Assembly (NCBI GenBank): GCA_002711415.1
Contig: PARI01000017.1
Span: 261,595-303,120, forward strand
Direction of reading: 5' to 3'
Length of the DNA stretch: 41,526 nt
From: Phycisphaerae bacterium
Lineage (GTDB): Bacteria > Planctomycetota > Phycisphaerae > Phycisphaerales > SM1A02
Shown: one piece after another, positions 18,972 through 26,600 of the stretch
Numbering within the stretch: the stretch's first letter is position 1
Layout: each line of letters opens with the position of its first letter
The notes under the pieces: model-generated
Told to the model about the DNA's origin: nothing
The model's input: the letters and a program-made list of their open reading frames with translations, nothing else
The model's database searches: none
Position numbers and translations under genes: made by a program

Positions 18972-20204
18972 TCAGGGAAGGATGATCACCTGGCTGTCAG
19001 GGGTCTTCAGGAGTTCCCAGACCAGGGCAACGTCGTCAGGCAGAAGCCTGATGCAGCCCATCGAGGCATCCTTGCCGATCGACCCGTGATCGATGGTTCC
19101 GTGGATGCCATAGCCGAGCATGCCCTTGTTGGACTCCTCGACACCCTCGATTCCCACCCAGTGCTCTCCGATCGGGTTGCCCGGGTCATTGGAAGCAAAG
19201 TGCTCACCCGTCCTCGGGTTGGTCCAGGATGGATCCAGCAGTCGTGAGTTCCTCCGGATCTTGAATCGCCCGGTCGGTGTCGAGTTGTATTCGCCCAGAC
19301 CGACGGGCATCCGTCCGATCACGATCGAGTCCCCTTGAGGGTTGGTCTGGACCAGGTCCAGGGTGTAGCCGGACTTGTTGACGAATGCATGAAAGGTGCC
19401 GACCGGCATCTTGAGCTTCTGTCCGATCCGGATGTGATTGGGGTTCCGGATGCCGTTGATCCGCTGGATGAAACGCCAGTCAACGCTCGGGGAATTCCGC
19501 TTCGTGATCAACTCGAGGTTGTCATTCGGCTTGATCGCATAGGTCATCACGAACGAGTCGTTCGGATCGACGATCTTGCTGAACAGGAGCTTCTGGTTCA
19601 ACTGGTGCAGTTCTGCAAACGCATCGTTCGCCTGCGAAGTGGTTGCTCCACCCTGGAGGATCAAGGCCGACAACTCGGCCCGTCTCCGTACGGGATCGGC
19701 CGCCGGGGCCTGATCGATCGTTGCCGCCGCCACGGATTCCGATTCGTCCGAGACTGGTGAAGCGACAGTCGTGTTTCGAGGGGCGGTGTTGAGGATCTCG
19801 ACCTCGTCGGTGGTCGTGACAGGGGTGTCCACGGTCTCCTGGACAGGTTCCTCCACGGCGATCGTCATTTCGACGATCTCCTCCTCGACCGGGGGCTCCA
19901 GGGTCACCGGTTCGATCACCGGCTGGAACTCCAGCTCGACCGGATCGTCGGCCTGTCCCATCGTGATCGCCGGGACCATGACATCCTCGGCCACCGGCTC
20001 GATCGTCGTGCTCATCGCAGGTTCAGGCTGCACGTTCGGTGCATCTTGGTTCGTGGAGTTCAGTTCGATGACCCACCAGCCCACCCCGACAGCGATCACG
20101 ACCACGACGATCCCGACAAGCCAGCTGGTCCCGCGGTTGCGGCGACGCCTGTACATGTACTTGCGGCTGTTCGTTTGCCTACCGGCCTGGCTGGACAGAA
20201 CCAT
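18972..20204 (-). CDS. LysM and YkuD L,D-transpeptidase, membrane-anchored
   Basis: Cell-wall enzyme of 410 residues that makes 3-3 peptide cross-links or attaches proteins to peptidoglycan. The start is ATG 20204, because GAGGAG stands six bases upstream; the frame itself continues to 20234. A basic N terminus precedes one membrane helix at about residues 28-46. A long acidic, proline-rich linker then leads to a LysM-like segment (MTYAIKPNDNLELITKRN to IRIGQKLKMPVG). The YkuD domain occupies about residues 285-410 with HGTIDHGSIGKDASMGCIR, giving the catalytic Cys384. The position normally held by histidine in the S-H-G-C signature is methionine here, a variant tolerated in some family members. 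It is probably periplasmic and relevant to the doubted but now accepted planctomycete peptidoglycan. Confidence 0.9.
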   Translation of the reverse strand: MVLSSQAGRQTNSRKYMYRRRRNRGTSWLVGIVVVVIAVGVGWWVIELNSTNQDAPNVQPEPAMSTTIEPVAEDVMVPAITMGQADDPVELEFQPVIEPVTLEPPVEEEIVEMTIAVEEPVQETVDTPVTTTDEVEILNTAPRNTTVASPVSDESESVAAATIDQAPAADPVRRRAELSALILQGGATTSQANDAFAELHQLNQKLLFSKIVDPNDSFVMTYAIKPNDNLELITKRNSPSVDWRFIQRINGIRNPNHIRIGQKLKMPVGTFHAFVNKSGYTLDLVQTNPQGDSIVIGRMPVGLGEYNSTPTGRFKIRRNSRLLDPSWTNPRTGEHFASNDPGNPIGEHWVGIEGVEESNKGMLGYGIHGTIDHGSIGKDASMGCIRLLPDDVALVWELLKTPDSQVIILP

Positions 20205-20227
20205 TGAATGCTCCTCAGGACTTCCAT

Positions 20228-20240
20228 GCCCCAATGGGGC
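20228..20240 (-). promoter_or_regulatory. Short hairpin in the leader of the L,D-transpeptidase gene
   Basis: GCCCC-AAT-GGGGC is a perfect 5-3-5 inverted repeat beginning 24 bases before the ATG at 20204. No T run follows on either strand, so it is unlikely to be an intrinsic terminator. It could influence translation. Confidence 0.3.
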
Positions 20241-20304
20241 GCTCCTCGATCCGACATCCGGTCAGATCACTCGTATTGATGCGTTCAGTTGAACCAACGA
20301 TACC

Positions 20305-20321
20305 CGCCATGAGCCATGGCG
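20305..20321. promoter_or_regulatory. 6-5-6 inverted repeat between folate and transpeptidase genes
   Basis: CGCCAT-GAGCC-ATGGCG is a perfect inverted repeat in the 166-bp gap downstream of the cyclo-ligase stop (20371) and upstream of the transpeptidase start. No T run follows. It may be an operator or a weak terminator hairpin; nothing more can be said. Confidence 0.3.
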
Positions 20322-20370
20322 TGAACCGGGCGAATCTCCATGGGACAGGTGACAGCTTTTCCACATTCCA

Positions 20371-20988
20371 TTACCAGTTCCTCGCCGGATAGGCGGTCAG
20401 GCCATCGGCAGTCACGATCGCATCCACCAGCCGATCATGGTCGCTGGTTGGGATCTCCTCGAGCACCTGGCACCTGAAGCAGAACCCGATCTTCAGCGTT
20501 CCTGGTGCGAGCCTGGCCAGGAAGCGGTCGTAGAAGCCGCCTCCACGACCCAGCCTCCGTCCGGAGCGGTCAAAGGCCATGCCGGGAACCAGGACCAGTT
20601 GCAGGTCCCCCGGATCGATCCTCGCACCATCAACCGGTGCCGGGACACCCATCTGGTCCTTCCGCATCTGGGCTCGGTCGAATCGTTCGACCTTGATGGG
20701 CTCCATCACGCAGTCATCACGCGTGCTTCTTGGAACGCACACCGTGGAACCCGCTCCAAGAAGGGTGTCCGCAAGCAGCGCTGGATCGATCTCGTTGCCT
20801 ATGGGCATGTACAGCATGGATCTTCCCGGCGGGGTCGAGTCGAACCAGTCGATGAGGTGTCCCGAACCAGCAGCCGATTCCTCGGCCCGCTCCTCGGCGG
20901 TCATCGCCTGGATCCTCCTGGACACGTCCTGCCGCAGGGCGGCCTTGCCGTGTTCGTTGTTGTCAGGGAGCCCGTCCATGTCGCTCAT
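20371..20988 (-). CDS. 5-formyltetrahydrofolate cyclo-ligase
   Basis: ATP-dependent conversion of 5-formyl- to 5,10-methenyl-tetrahydrofolate, a one-carbon salvage reaction. The 205 residues match the family length. The diagnostic motif LVLVPGMAFDRSGRRLGRGG, followed by GFYDRFL, is intact, and YMPIGNEIDP occupies the usual N-terminal position. A basic segment for ATP binding, KAALRQDVSRRI, is near residue 15. ATG 20988 has GGTGGA just upstream and lies 10 bp after the rarA stop; ATG 20979 is a second possible start. Co-orientation with rarA suggests co-transcription without an obvious functional link. Confidence 0.92.
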   Translation of the reverse strand: MSDMDGLPDNNEHGKAALRQDVSRRIQAMTAEERAEESAAGSGHLIDWFDSTPPGRSMLYMPIGNEIDPALLADTLLGAGSTVCVPRSTRDDCVMEPIKVERFDRAQMRKDQMGVPAPVDGARIDPGDLQLVLVPGMAFDRSGRRLGRGGGFYDRFLARLAPGTLKIGFCFRCQVLEEIPTSDHDRLVDAIVTADGLTAYPARNW

Positions 20989-20998
20989 GGTTCCACCG

Positions 20999-22372
20999 TC
21001 ACTGGCATGCGTCGTCGCGGCCCCCGGCCTGGTCGTCTCCAGGGCTCCGGCCGCTCGAGCGGATCTTCTCTATGTATCGCAGGCGCTCGTTGATGCTTCG
21101 TTCGAAACCACGCTCGGGAGGCTGGTAGTAGTTTCGATCGACCTCGAGGTATTCCTGTCTACCTATTCCATCGGAATTCTCATGAGGCGACATGTACTTT
21201 TGCTCGCCGGGCTGCTCGGTCGTCATCTTGCTGGATTGCTTCAGATGTCGGGGGACCGGCACGGAGCGCTCCGTCTGCACGTCGTCCATCGCAGCCCAGA
21301 TCGCCTGGCTCGAGGCCCCGGACTTCGGAGCCATGGCCATGTAGATGGCTGCCTGGGAGAGCGTGATCTGGCATTCGGGCATGCCCACGCGCTCGGTCAC
21401 CGACCAGGCCGCCTCCGCCACCATCAATGCCTGGGGATCGGCGTTGCCGATGTCCTCGCTTGCCAGGATGGCGATCCTCCTGGCGATGAAGCGGGGGTCC
21501 TCGCCGGCATCAAGCATCCTGGCCAGCCAGTACACGGCGGCATCGGGATCGGATCCCCTCATCGACTTGATCAACGCGCTGACCAGGTCGTAGTGTTCGT
21601 CCCCTGTTCCATCGTGGATCGGGGACTTGGCCTGGATCGACTCCTTCGCTGTCTCAAGGTCGACCCTGATCACGGTCTTCCCGTCCACCTCATGCATGAG
21701 GCTTCCCAGCGCGACCTCGAGGGCCTGGAGTCCCCGCCTGGCATCACCATCACTGAGCCTCGCCCAGCATCGGATCGCCTCATCGTCGACCTGGATCTCC
21801 CTGCCGGAATCGGTGGCCACGTGATCGATCGCATGACGGATGATCCGCGAGACCTCCTCCTCTTCCAGGGGGTTGAACTGGAACACGGTGGATCGACTCA
21901 GCAGCGCACTGTTGACCGCATAGAAGGGGTTCTCCGTCGTCGCTCCGATGAGGATGATCCGTCCGTTCTCCACGTCATCCAGGAGGACATCCTGCTGACT
22001 GCGACTGAAACGGTGGATCTCATCCAGGAACAGGATGGTCCTTCGGCCGGAATCCTCGAGACGATTCGTCGCATCCTGGATGACCTGCTTGATCCGGCCG
22101 ATCCCGATCATCGCCGCATGCGCTCGCTCGAAGTGAGCACTGGTATGTCCGGCGATGACTTCCGCAAGCGTGGTCTTCCCGACCCCCGGGGGGCCTGCGA
22201 AGATCGCTGATTGCAGCGTCTGTCCCAGCAGTATCCTGTTCAGAAGCCGACCTTCGCCGAGGAGATGTTCCTGTCCGACGAACTCCTCGATGGTTCTCGG
22301 GCGTAGCTTGACCGCGAGGGGGGCCACCTCCCGCTGTCGTTGTTCTCTCATTTCAATCCAGAGATCGCCCAT
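20999..22372 (-). CDS. rarA: Replication-associated recombination protein A (AAA+ ATPase)
   Basis: RarA/MgsA/WRNIP1-family clamp-loader-like ATPase acting at stalled replication forks. The motifs are Walker A GPPGVGKTTLAEVI, Walker B ILFLDEIHRFS, sensor 1 in GATTENP, and the arginine-finger region SRSTVFQF. The C-terminal part (RGSDPDAAVYWLARML, EDIGNADPQAL, PECQITLSQAAIYMA) is the tetramerisation domain. I start at ATG 22372, because MGDLWIEMREQRQREVAPLA aligns with usual family N termini; longer frames to 22441 or 22513 have no ribosome binding site. The 457 residues include a C-terminal extension after the domain (from about residue 395, QKYMSPHENSDG on) that is somewhat longer than in E. 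coli and ends in a low-complexity tail. Confidence 0.92.
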   Translation of the reverse strand: MGDLWIEMREQRQREVAPLAVKLRPRTIEEFVGQEHLLGEGRLLNRILLGQTLQSAIFAGPPGVGKTTLAEVIAGHTSAHFERAHAAMIGIGRIKQVIQDATNRLEDSGRRTILFLDEIHRFSRSQQDVLLDDVENGRIILIGATTENPFYAVNSALLSRSTVFQFNPLEEEEVSRIIRHAIDHVATDSGREIQVDDEAIRCWARLSDGDARRGLQALEVALGSLMHEVDGKTVIRVDLETAKESIQAKSPIHDGTGDEHYDLVSALIKSMRGSDPDAAVYWLARMLDAGEDPRFIARRIAILASEDIGNADPQALMVAEAAWSVTERVGMPECQITLSQAAIYMAMAPKSGASSQAIWAAMDDVQTERSVPVPRHLKQSSKMTTEQPGEQKYMSPHENSDGIGRQEYLEVDRNYYQPPERGFERSINERLRYIEKIRSSGRSPGDDQAGGRDDACQ

Positions 22373-22539
22373 GGCGACATTGTAGGCCGACCGTCCCCGC
22401 CGCGATCGGGACCGGGGCGGCCTGTAGGGGCCTTCATTCATACTGATTCGGGTGTTCGATGGCCCCTCTCGGCTTTGGCTGCCATAATGGTCTGGATCGA
22501 TCCTCTTGACCAAGCCAGCCGTATGGAGTGGCCAGACCC

Positions 22540-24378
22540 ATGTGTGGAATCATCGCGTACATCGGTACCCGGGACGCAACCCCGATCCTGATCGAGGGGC
22601 TGAAGCGATTGGAGTACCGTGGATACGACTCGGCCGGGCTCGCCGTCATCTCCGATGGCCAGGTCCGGGTCGAGCGTGCCGTCGGTCGCGTTCATGTCCT
22701 CGAGGAGATGATCCAGCAGGATGGAGGCCTTCCCGGGACCCTGGGCATGGCCCATACCCGCTGGGCGACCCATGGAGCGGTCAACCAGGCCAATGCACAT
22801 CCCCATATGGATGATGTCGAGAAGGGCCACGGCATCGCCGTCGTTCACAACGGGATCATCGAGAACCACTCGGTCCTCAAGAAGTATCTCAAGGACAAGG
22901 GCCACGTCTTCCAGTCCGAGACCGATACCGAGGTGCTGGCCCACCTGATCGGCGAGCTCTACAAGGATGATCTGGAACTGGCTGTCCAGAACGCGTTGAA
23001 GAAGGTTCATGGTGCCTACGCGATCGCCGTGATGTGCCGGAAGGAGCCGGACACGATGGTCATCGCTCGAAAGGGCTCCCCGTTGATGATCGGGATCGGA
23101 AACGACGAGTACATCGTCGCCAGCGACCAGAGTGCGATCGTCGCTCACACGAACCAGGCTCTGACGCTCGAGGATTACACGGTCGCCCGTCTCACCAGGG
23201 ACTCGTTCAGGACGACGACCGTGGACAACGTGCCGATCACCCCGGAGATCCAGGAACTCGAGTGTGATCTCGGCCAGATCGAGCTGGGCGATTTCGAGCA
23301 TTACATGCTCAAGGAGATCCATGAGCAGCCCGAGGCGATCCGTCGCTCGATGCAGGGTCGGATCGACACCGCCACCGGCAACGTCGTACTTGGAGGAATC
23401 TCCGATCATGCGAACGAGCTGATCAATGCCCGCAAGATCGTGATGATCGGACAGGGGACGGCGCTGCATGCGGCCATGATCAGCGAGTACCTCTGCGAGG
23501 AACTGACCAGGATTCCTTGCGAAGTCGAGTTCGCAAGCGAGTTCCGATACAGGAACCCGATCGTCGAGGAAGGCACCGTCGTGATCGCCATCAGCCAGTC
23601 CGGCGAGACCGCTGACACCCTCGCCGCACTCCACGAGGCCAAGCAGCGTGGCGCCCACTCGGTCGGTCTCGTCAACGTCGTCGGTTCGACCATCGCTCGT
23701 GAGACCGATTCGGGCATCTATCTCCGAGTCGGGCCCGAGATCGGGGTCGCGTCCACGAAGGCATTCATCGGCCAGGTGCTCGTCTCGACGATGCTGATGA
23801 CGTACATCGGTCGACGGCGGTTCCTTTCGACCGAGCACGTCGATCGACTCCTGGGTCAGCTCGACAGGATTCCTTCCCAGATCGAGATGGTGCTGCAGCT
23901 CAGTGATCACATCAAGGATGCCGTGGCCCGTTACATCAACCGGGACAACTGGCTCTTCCTCGGACGTGGAGTCAATTACCCCGTCGCCCTCGAGGGAGCG
24001 TTGAAGCTGAAGGAGATCTCCTACATTCATGCCGAGGGCATGCCCGCTGCGGAGATGAAGCACGGTCCGATCGCCTTGATCGACGAGGGCATGCCCGTCG
24101 TCTTCATCGCCACCAGGAACAGCCAGTATGAGAAGGTCCTGTCCAACATCGAGGAGGTCCGGAGCCGTGGTGGCCATGTCATCGCGGTGGCGACGGAGGG
24201 GGATACGGAGATCGCGTCCCTCTGCAAGGAGGTCTTCTACGTTCCCGACACGATGGAGCACCTTCAGCCGCTGCTGACGGTCGTGCCGCTCCAGTTGCTC
24301 GCCTACCATGCGACGGTCATGCGCGGTCATGACGTCGACAAGCCGCGGAACCTCGCCAAGAGCGTGACCGTCGAGTGA
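22540..24378 (+). CDS. glmS: Glutamine-fructose-6-phosphate aminotransferase (isomerizing)
   Basis: Makes glucosamine 6-phosphate from fructose 6-phosphate and glutamine, the entry to UDP-GlcNAc for peptidoglycan and polysaccharides. The 612 residues start at ATG 22540, so that the N-terminal nucleophile is Cys2 (M-CGIIAYIG). The glutaminase domain has LEYRGYDSAGLA, HTRWATHGAVNQANAHPH and HNGIIENH. The two SIS domains follow from about residue 290, with ISQSGETADTL and the C-terminal DVDKPRNLAKSVTVE. It is transcribed away from rarA, whose start is 167 bp upstream; a -10-like CATAAT at 22483-22488 lacks a clear -35 partner. No glmS ribozyme signature is apparent in this gap. Confidence 0.97.
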   Translation: MCGIIAYIGTRDATPILIEGLKRLEYRGYDSAGLAVISDGQVRVERAVGRVHVLEEMIQQDGGLPGTLGMAHTRWATHGAVNQANAHPHMDDVEKGHGIAVVHNGIIENHSVLKKYLKDKGHVFQSETDTEVLAHLIGELYKDDLELAVQNALKKVHGAYAIAVMCRKEPDTMVIARKGSPLMIGIGNDEYIVASDQSAIVAHTNQALTLEDYTVARLTRDSFRTTTVDNVPITPEIQELECDLGQIELGDFEHYMLKEIHEQPEAIRRSMQGRIDTATGNVVLGGISDHANELINARKIVMIGQGTALHAAMISEYLCEELTRIPCEVEFASEFRYRNPIVEEGTVVIAISQSGETADTLAALHEAKQRGAHSVGLVNVVGSTIARETDSGIYLRVGPEIGVASTKAFIGQVLVSTMLMTYIGRRRFLSTEHVDRLLGQLDRIPSQIEMVLQLSDHIKDAVARYINRDNWLFLGRGVNYPVALEGALKLKEISYIHAEGMPAAEMKHGPIALIDEGMPVVFIATRNSQYEKVLSNIEEVRSRGGHVIAVATEGDTEIASLCKEVFYVPDTMEHLQPLLTVVPLQLLAYHATVMRGHDVDKPRNLAKSVTVE

Positions 24379-24388
24379 GCCACGCTTC

Positions 24389-24416
24389 TTGACCATTTGA
24401 TCCGTTCATGTATAGT
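24389..24416 (+). promoter_or_regulatory. Sigma-70-type promoter for the riboswitch transcript
   Basis: TTGACC (24389-24394), a 16-bp spacer and TATAGT (24411-24416) form a good -35/-10 pair 11 bp after the glmS stop. Transcription would start near 24423, at the beginning of the structured leader. It is the clearest housekeeping-type promoter in the window. Confidence 0.65.
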
Positions 24417-24422
24417 GACGTT

Positions 24423-24580
24423 TCCCGGATGTCCGGGAGTTTCCTGCGCGAAGGAAAGCGGTGAGAGGCCGCTGCGAACGCGTCACCGTATGCCGGAGGC
24501 ACTGCCTGCCGGCGAGCCGGGTCGATCGTGCAGGAAGTGTCAACCGAGAAGTCCCTCGCGCAAACGGGACCACGGGCCAT
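24423..24580 (+). ncRNA. Cobalamin riboswitch (probable)
   Basis: Structured leader with the ordered conserved elements of cobalamin riboswitches. First comes GGAAA, then a CGGTG-GAG-CCG hairpin (24459-24472), then CTGCGAACGCGTCACCGTA (cf. consensus GCnGnCnCGCnACnGT). Next is GGCACTGCC, then a paired return arm GCAGGAAGTG matching the conserved CACTG...GGAAG helix (24500-24539, with an inner CCGGC/GCCGG hairpin), and GAGAAGTC (cf. the B12-box start). A final hairpin GTCCC/GGGAC (24551-24569) could supply the kissing loop. The canonical AGYCAGGAGACCKGCC box is not clean, so it may be a variant class. Downstream, TGGG/CCCA (24612-24625) precedes the ribosome binding site and may be part of the expression platform. 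The match is by eye; a covariance search is the deciding test. Confidence 0.75.
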
Positions 24581-24649
24581 GTTCTTCCTGCATGTCTTGG
24601 TCGCGCGTGAGTGGGGCTTCTCCCAACCGCGATTCGAGCAGGAGAAGAC

Positions 24650-25219
24650 ATGCATCCAGTTTCACCGAGAGTATCAGCCACATGCTTCATGGCCAGCGTG
24701 GCCATCGCCGCCTCAACGGCACATGCCGATCTGATCGAGGAGTTCGACATCGGCAGCGGCCTGTTCATGTCTCACGTCCAGGTGGATTTCAACAACGGAA
24801 ACGCCTACCTCTTCAACGTCAGCTACATGGAGGATGACCTGAGCGGATGGGACCTGATGCTGGAGATCGCCGAATCTATGGACGACCTCGTCGACCTGGA
24901 CTATTCCGAGAGCCAGTGGGGTGTCTTCCTGACCGGAATCGCCATCGGGGATGACCATGACTGGGGCGATGGTTCGGGGTGGCCTGACCAGGATGACTAC
25001 TGGGCCTACTGGATCACCGGTTCGAATGCCCAGGGGCTGCCGATGGAGTGGGCGTCGTCCCCGGTCGGAGCATCGGACAGGATCGTCCATGATGGAAGCT
25101 GGGATGGATGGACCTTCAACATCGACGGGGCGAGTGCGCCGCAGCCAGTTCCGGCACCGGGGGTCCTTCCGTGCCTGCTGCTTGCACTGAATCGAGGGGG
25201 TCGAGCCAGGAGAGGCTGA
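24650..25219 (+). CDS. Secreted Trp-rich protein with PEP-CTERM-like tail, riboswitch-controlled
   Basis: A 189-residue exported protein, started at ATG 24650 with GGAGAAG upstream. The signal peptide ends near residue 26 (STAHA-D). The mature part is acidic and tryptophan-rich. DDYWAYW (115-121) and, 20 residues on, GASDRIVHDGSWDGW (140-154) form a 'YWxYW ... GAxxR...dGSxdGW' pattern. I recall this from secreted proteins found beside B12-transport genes and cobalamin riboswitches. The tail VPAPG-VLPCLLLAL followed by RGGRARRG is a short PEP-CTERM-like sorting signal, with a hydrophobic stretch shorter than usual. Exosortase and EpsI genes lie 8.5 kb downstream. A role in capturing corrinoids at the cell surface is a hypothesis, supported by the riboswitch and the motif but not proven. 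Confidence 0.75.
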   Translation: MHPVSPRVSATCFMASVAIAASTAHADLIEEFDIGSGLFMSHVQVDFNNGNAYLFNVSYMEDDLSGWDLMLEIAESMDDLVDLDYSESQWGVFLTGIAIGDDHDWGDGSGWPDQDDYWAYWITGSNAQGLPMEWASSPVGASDRIVHDGSWDGWTFNIDGASAPQPVPAPGVLPCLLLALNRGGRARRG

Positions 25220-25225
25220 GTCCCG

Positions 25226-25825
25226 TCAGCCCTGCTTGGGCAGGCTCTTCAAGACGCTGTCGATCAACCCGTACTCAAGCATCTCCTCCGACGTCAACCA
25301 CTTGTTCCGCTCACAGTCACGCTCGATCGTCTCGAGCGGCTGCCCGGTGGCTTCGGTGTAGATCCCGTAGATCGAGTCGCGCATCCTCATGATGTGCCGG
25401 GCCTCGATCTCCAGGTCGGTCGCCTGGCCTTCCAGGACGCCTCCGATCAGTGGCTGGTGCATGAGGTTCTCGGCGTTCGGCAGCGCGTGTCGCTTGCCCT
25501 TGGTTCCACTGCAGGCGATGACTGAACCCATCGAGGCGGCCTGTCCGATGATGTATGTCGAGACATCGCATGGAATGAAGTTGATCGTGTCAACGATCCC
25601 CAGGCCCGCGGTCACCGAGCCCCCGGGACTGTTGATGTAGAGGCTGACATCGGCTTCGGGATCCTCGTTCGACAGGAAGAGTAGCTGCGCGACGATCAGG
25701 TTGGCCATTTCGTCGGCAACAGGTCCGCCAACGAACACGATTCGATCGTTGAGCAGCCTTGAATAGATGTCGTAGGATCGTTCGCCGCGTCCGGTCTTCT
25801 CGATGACGATTGGTACGAGGGTCAT
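25226..25825 (-). CDS. clpP: ATP-dependent Clp protease proteolytic subunit (second gene)
   Basis: Serine peptidase of the ClpP tetradecamer, 199 residues. The triad is Ser98 in [10 protein letters not shown], His123 in NLMHQPLIG, and Asp170 in ERDCERN. The [20 protein letters not shown] handle and [17 protein letters not shown] are typical. In the last motif the second aspartate of the usual ERDxERD is asparagine. It lies 42 bp downstream of another clpP, presumably co-transcribed; the two may form mixed rings. It converges on the riboswitch-controlled secreted protein gene with only 6 bp between stops. No clpX or clpA partner is nearby. Confidence 0.95.
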   Translation of the reverse strand: MTLVPIVIEKTGRGERSYDIYSRLLNDRIVFVGGPVADEMANLIVAQLLFLSNEDPEADVSLYINSPGGSVTAGLGIVDTINFIPCDVSTYIIGQAASMGSVIACSGTKGKRHALPNAENLMHQPLIGGVLEGQATDLEIEARHIMRMRDSIYGIYTEATGQPLETIERDCERNKWLTSEEMLEYGLIDSVLKSLPKQG

Positions 25826-25867
25826 GGGTGCCTCTTGTTGGTGTCCTGGCGGATCAACCTGGTTGGT

Positions 25868-26494
25868 TCAGGAATCTTCCTTGGGAAAATCTGCGACTAC
25901 ATCGACGAGTCCGTAGGCCTTGGCCTCCTCGGCCGAGAAGTACTTGTCGCGTTCGCCGTCACGTTCGACCTGTTCCACGTCCTGGCCGGTATGGTTGGCG
26001 AGGATCTCGTTGAGTGTTCTCTTGGCCTTGATGATCTGCTCGGCCTGGATCTGGATGTCGGAGGTCTGCCCCGTGACGCCTCCGTACGGCTGGTGAATCA
26101 TCACCTTCGCATGCGGCAGGATATGCCTCTTGCCCTTCTTGCCTGCGGCCAGGAGCACGGCACCTCCGGAGTAGGCCCGGCCGATGCAGAAGGTCGCGAC
26201 GGTGCTGCTGATGAATCGCATCGTGTCATAGATCGCCAGCGTGTCGTCGACCGATCCACCCGGGGAGTTGATGTAGAAGTTGATGTCCTGGCCCCGCTTC
26301 TGGTTCTCCAGGTAGAGCATCTGCATCATGACCCTGGCGGCGGAGGTGTGATTGATCTCGCCGATGAGAAAGACGACGCGATTCTCCAGCATCAGCTCGT
26401 CGATGGTCATCTCGCGAGTTCGCTGGTAGTTCACTGATGCGACCATCTCCGGCATGGTGGCATTCAACACGTGATGCTCCTGGTTCTCATGCAT
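25868..26494 (-). CDS. clpP: ATP-dependent Clp protease proteolytic subunit (first gene, divergent)
   Basis: ClpP paralogue of 208 residues with a longer N terminus (about 30 residues before the core). The triad Ser109, His134 and Asp179 is present. However, the nucleophile segment reads GRAYSGGAVLLAAG where most ClpPs have GQAASMGAVLL, so the residues on both sides of Ser109 are changed. [20 protein letters not shown] and VMIHQPYGG are otherwise canonical. The pairing of a canonical and a divergent ClpP recalls organisms where two subunits form one hetero-complex, as in mycobacteria or Listeria. The start ATG 26494 is not certain; a second ATG is 13 codons in. Confidence 0.93.
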   Translation of the reverse strand: MHENQEHHVLNATMPEMVASVNYQRTREMTIDELMLENRVVFLIGEINHTSAARVMMQMLYLENQKRGQDINFYINSPGGSVDDTLAIYDTMRFISSTVATFCIGRAYSGGAVLLAAGKKGKRHILPHAKVMIHQPYGGVTGQTSDIQIQAEQIIKAKRTLNEILANHTGQDVEQVERDGERDKYFSAEEAKAYGLVDVVADFPKEDS

Positions 26495-26600
26495 GCCTGA
26501 GGGCTCCGGTGGGGTGCTCGTTGGGAGTGACGATCATAAGCTCTCACGAGTGATCGGCAACCAGGGGCCACATTGATGAATCACATCGGGCGGGGTCGGA

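Noticed and set aside
22373..22539. glmS ribozyme or other RNA in the glmS leader
   Set aside because: No conserved ribozyme core was recognised, and the short gap is shared with the divergent rarA start.
22438..24396. Long open frame (652 codons) antisense to glmS
   Set aside because: It mirrors the glmS codons exactly and has low-complexity composition; glmS is unmistakable on the other strand.
24415..24486. GTGACG/CGTCAC pairing that would close the riboswitch core
   Set aside because: The 5' strand overlaps the predicted -10 element TATAGT, so it would probably not be in the transcript; not used as evidence.
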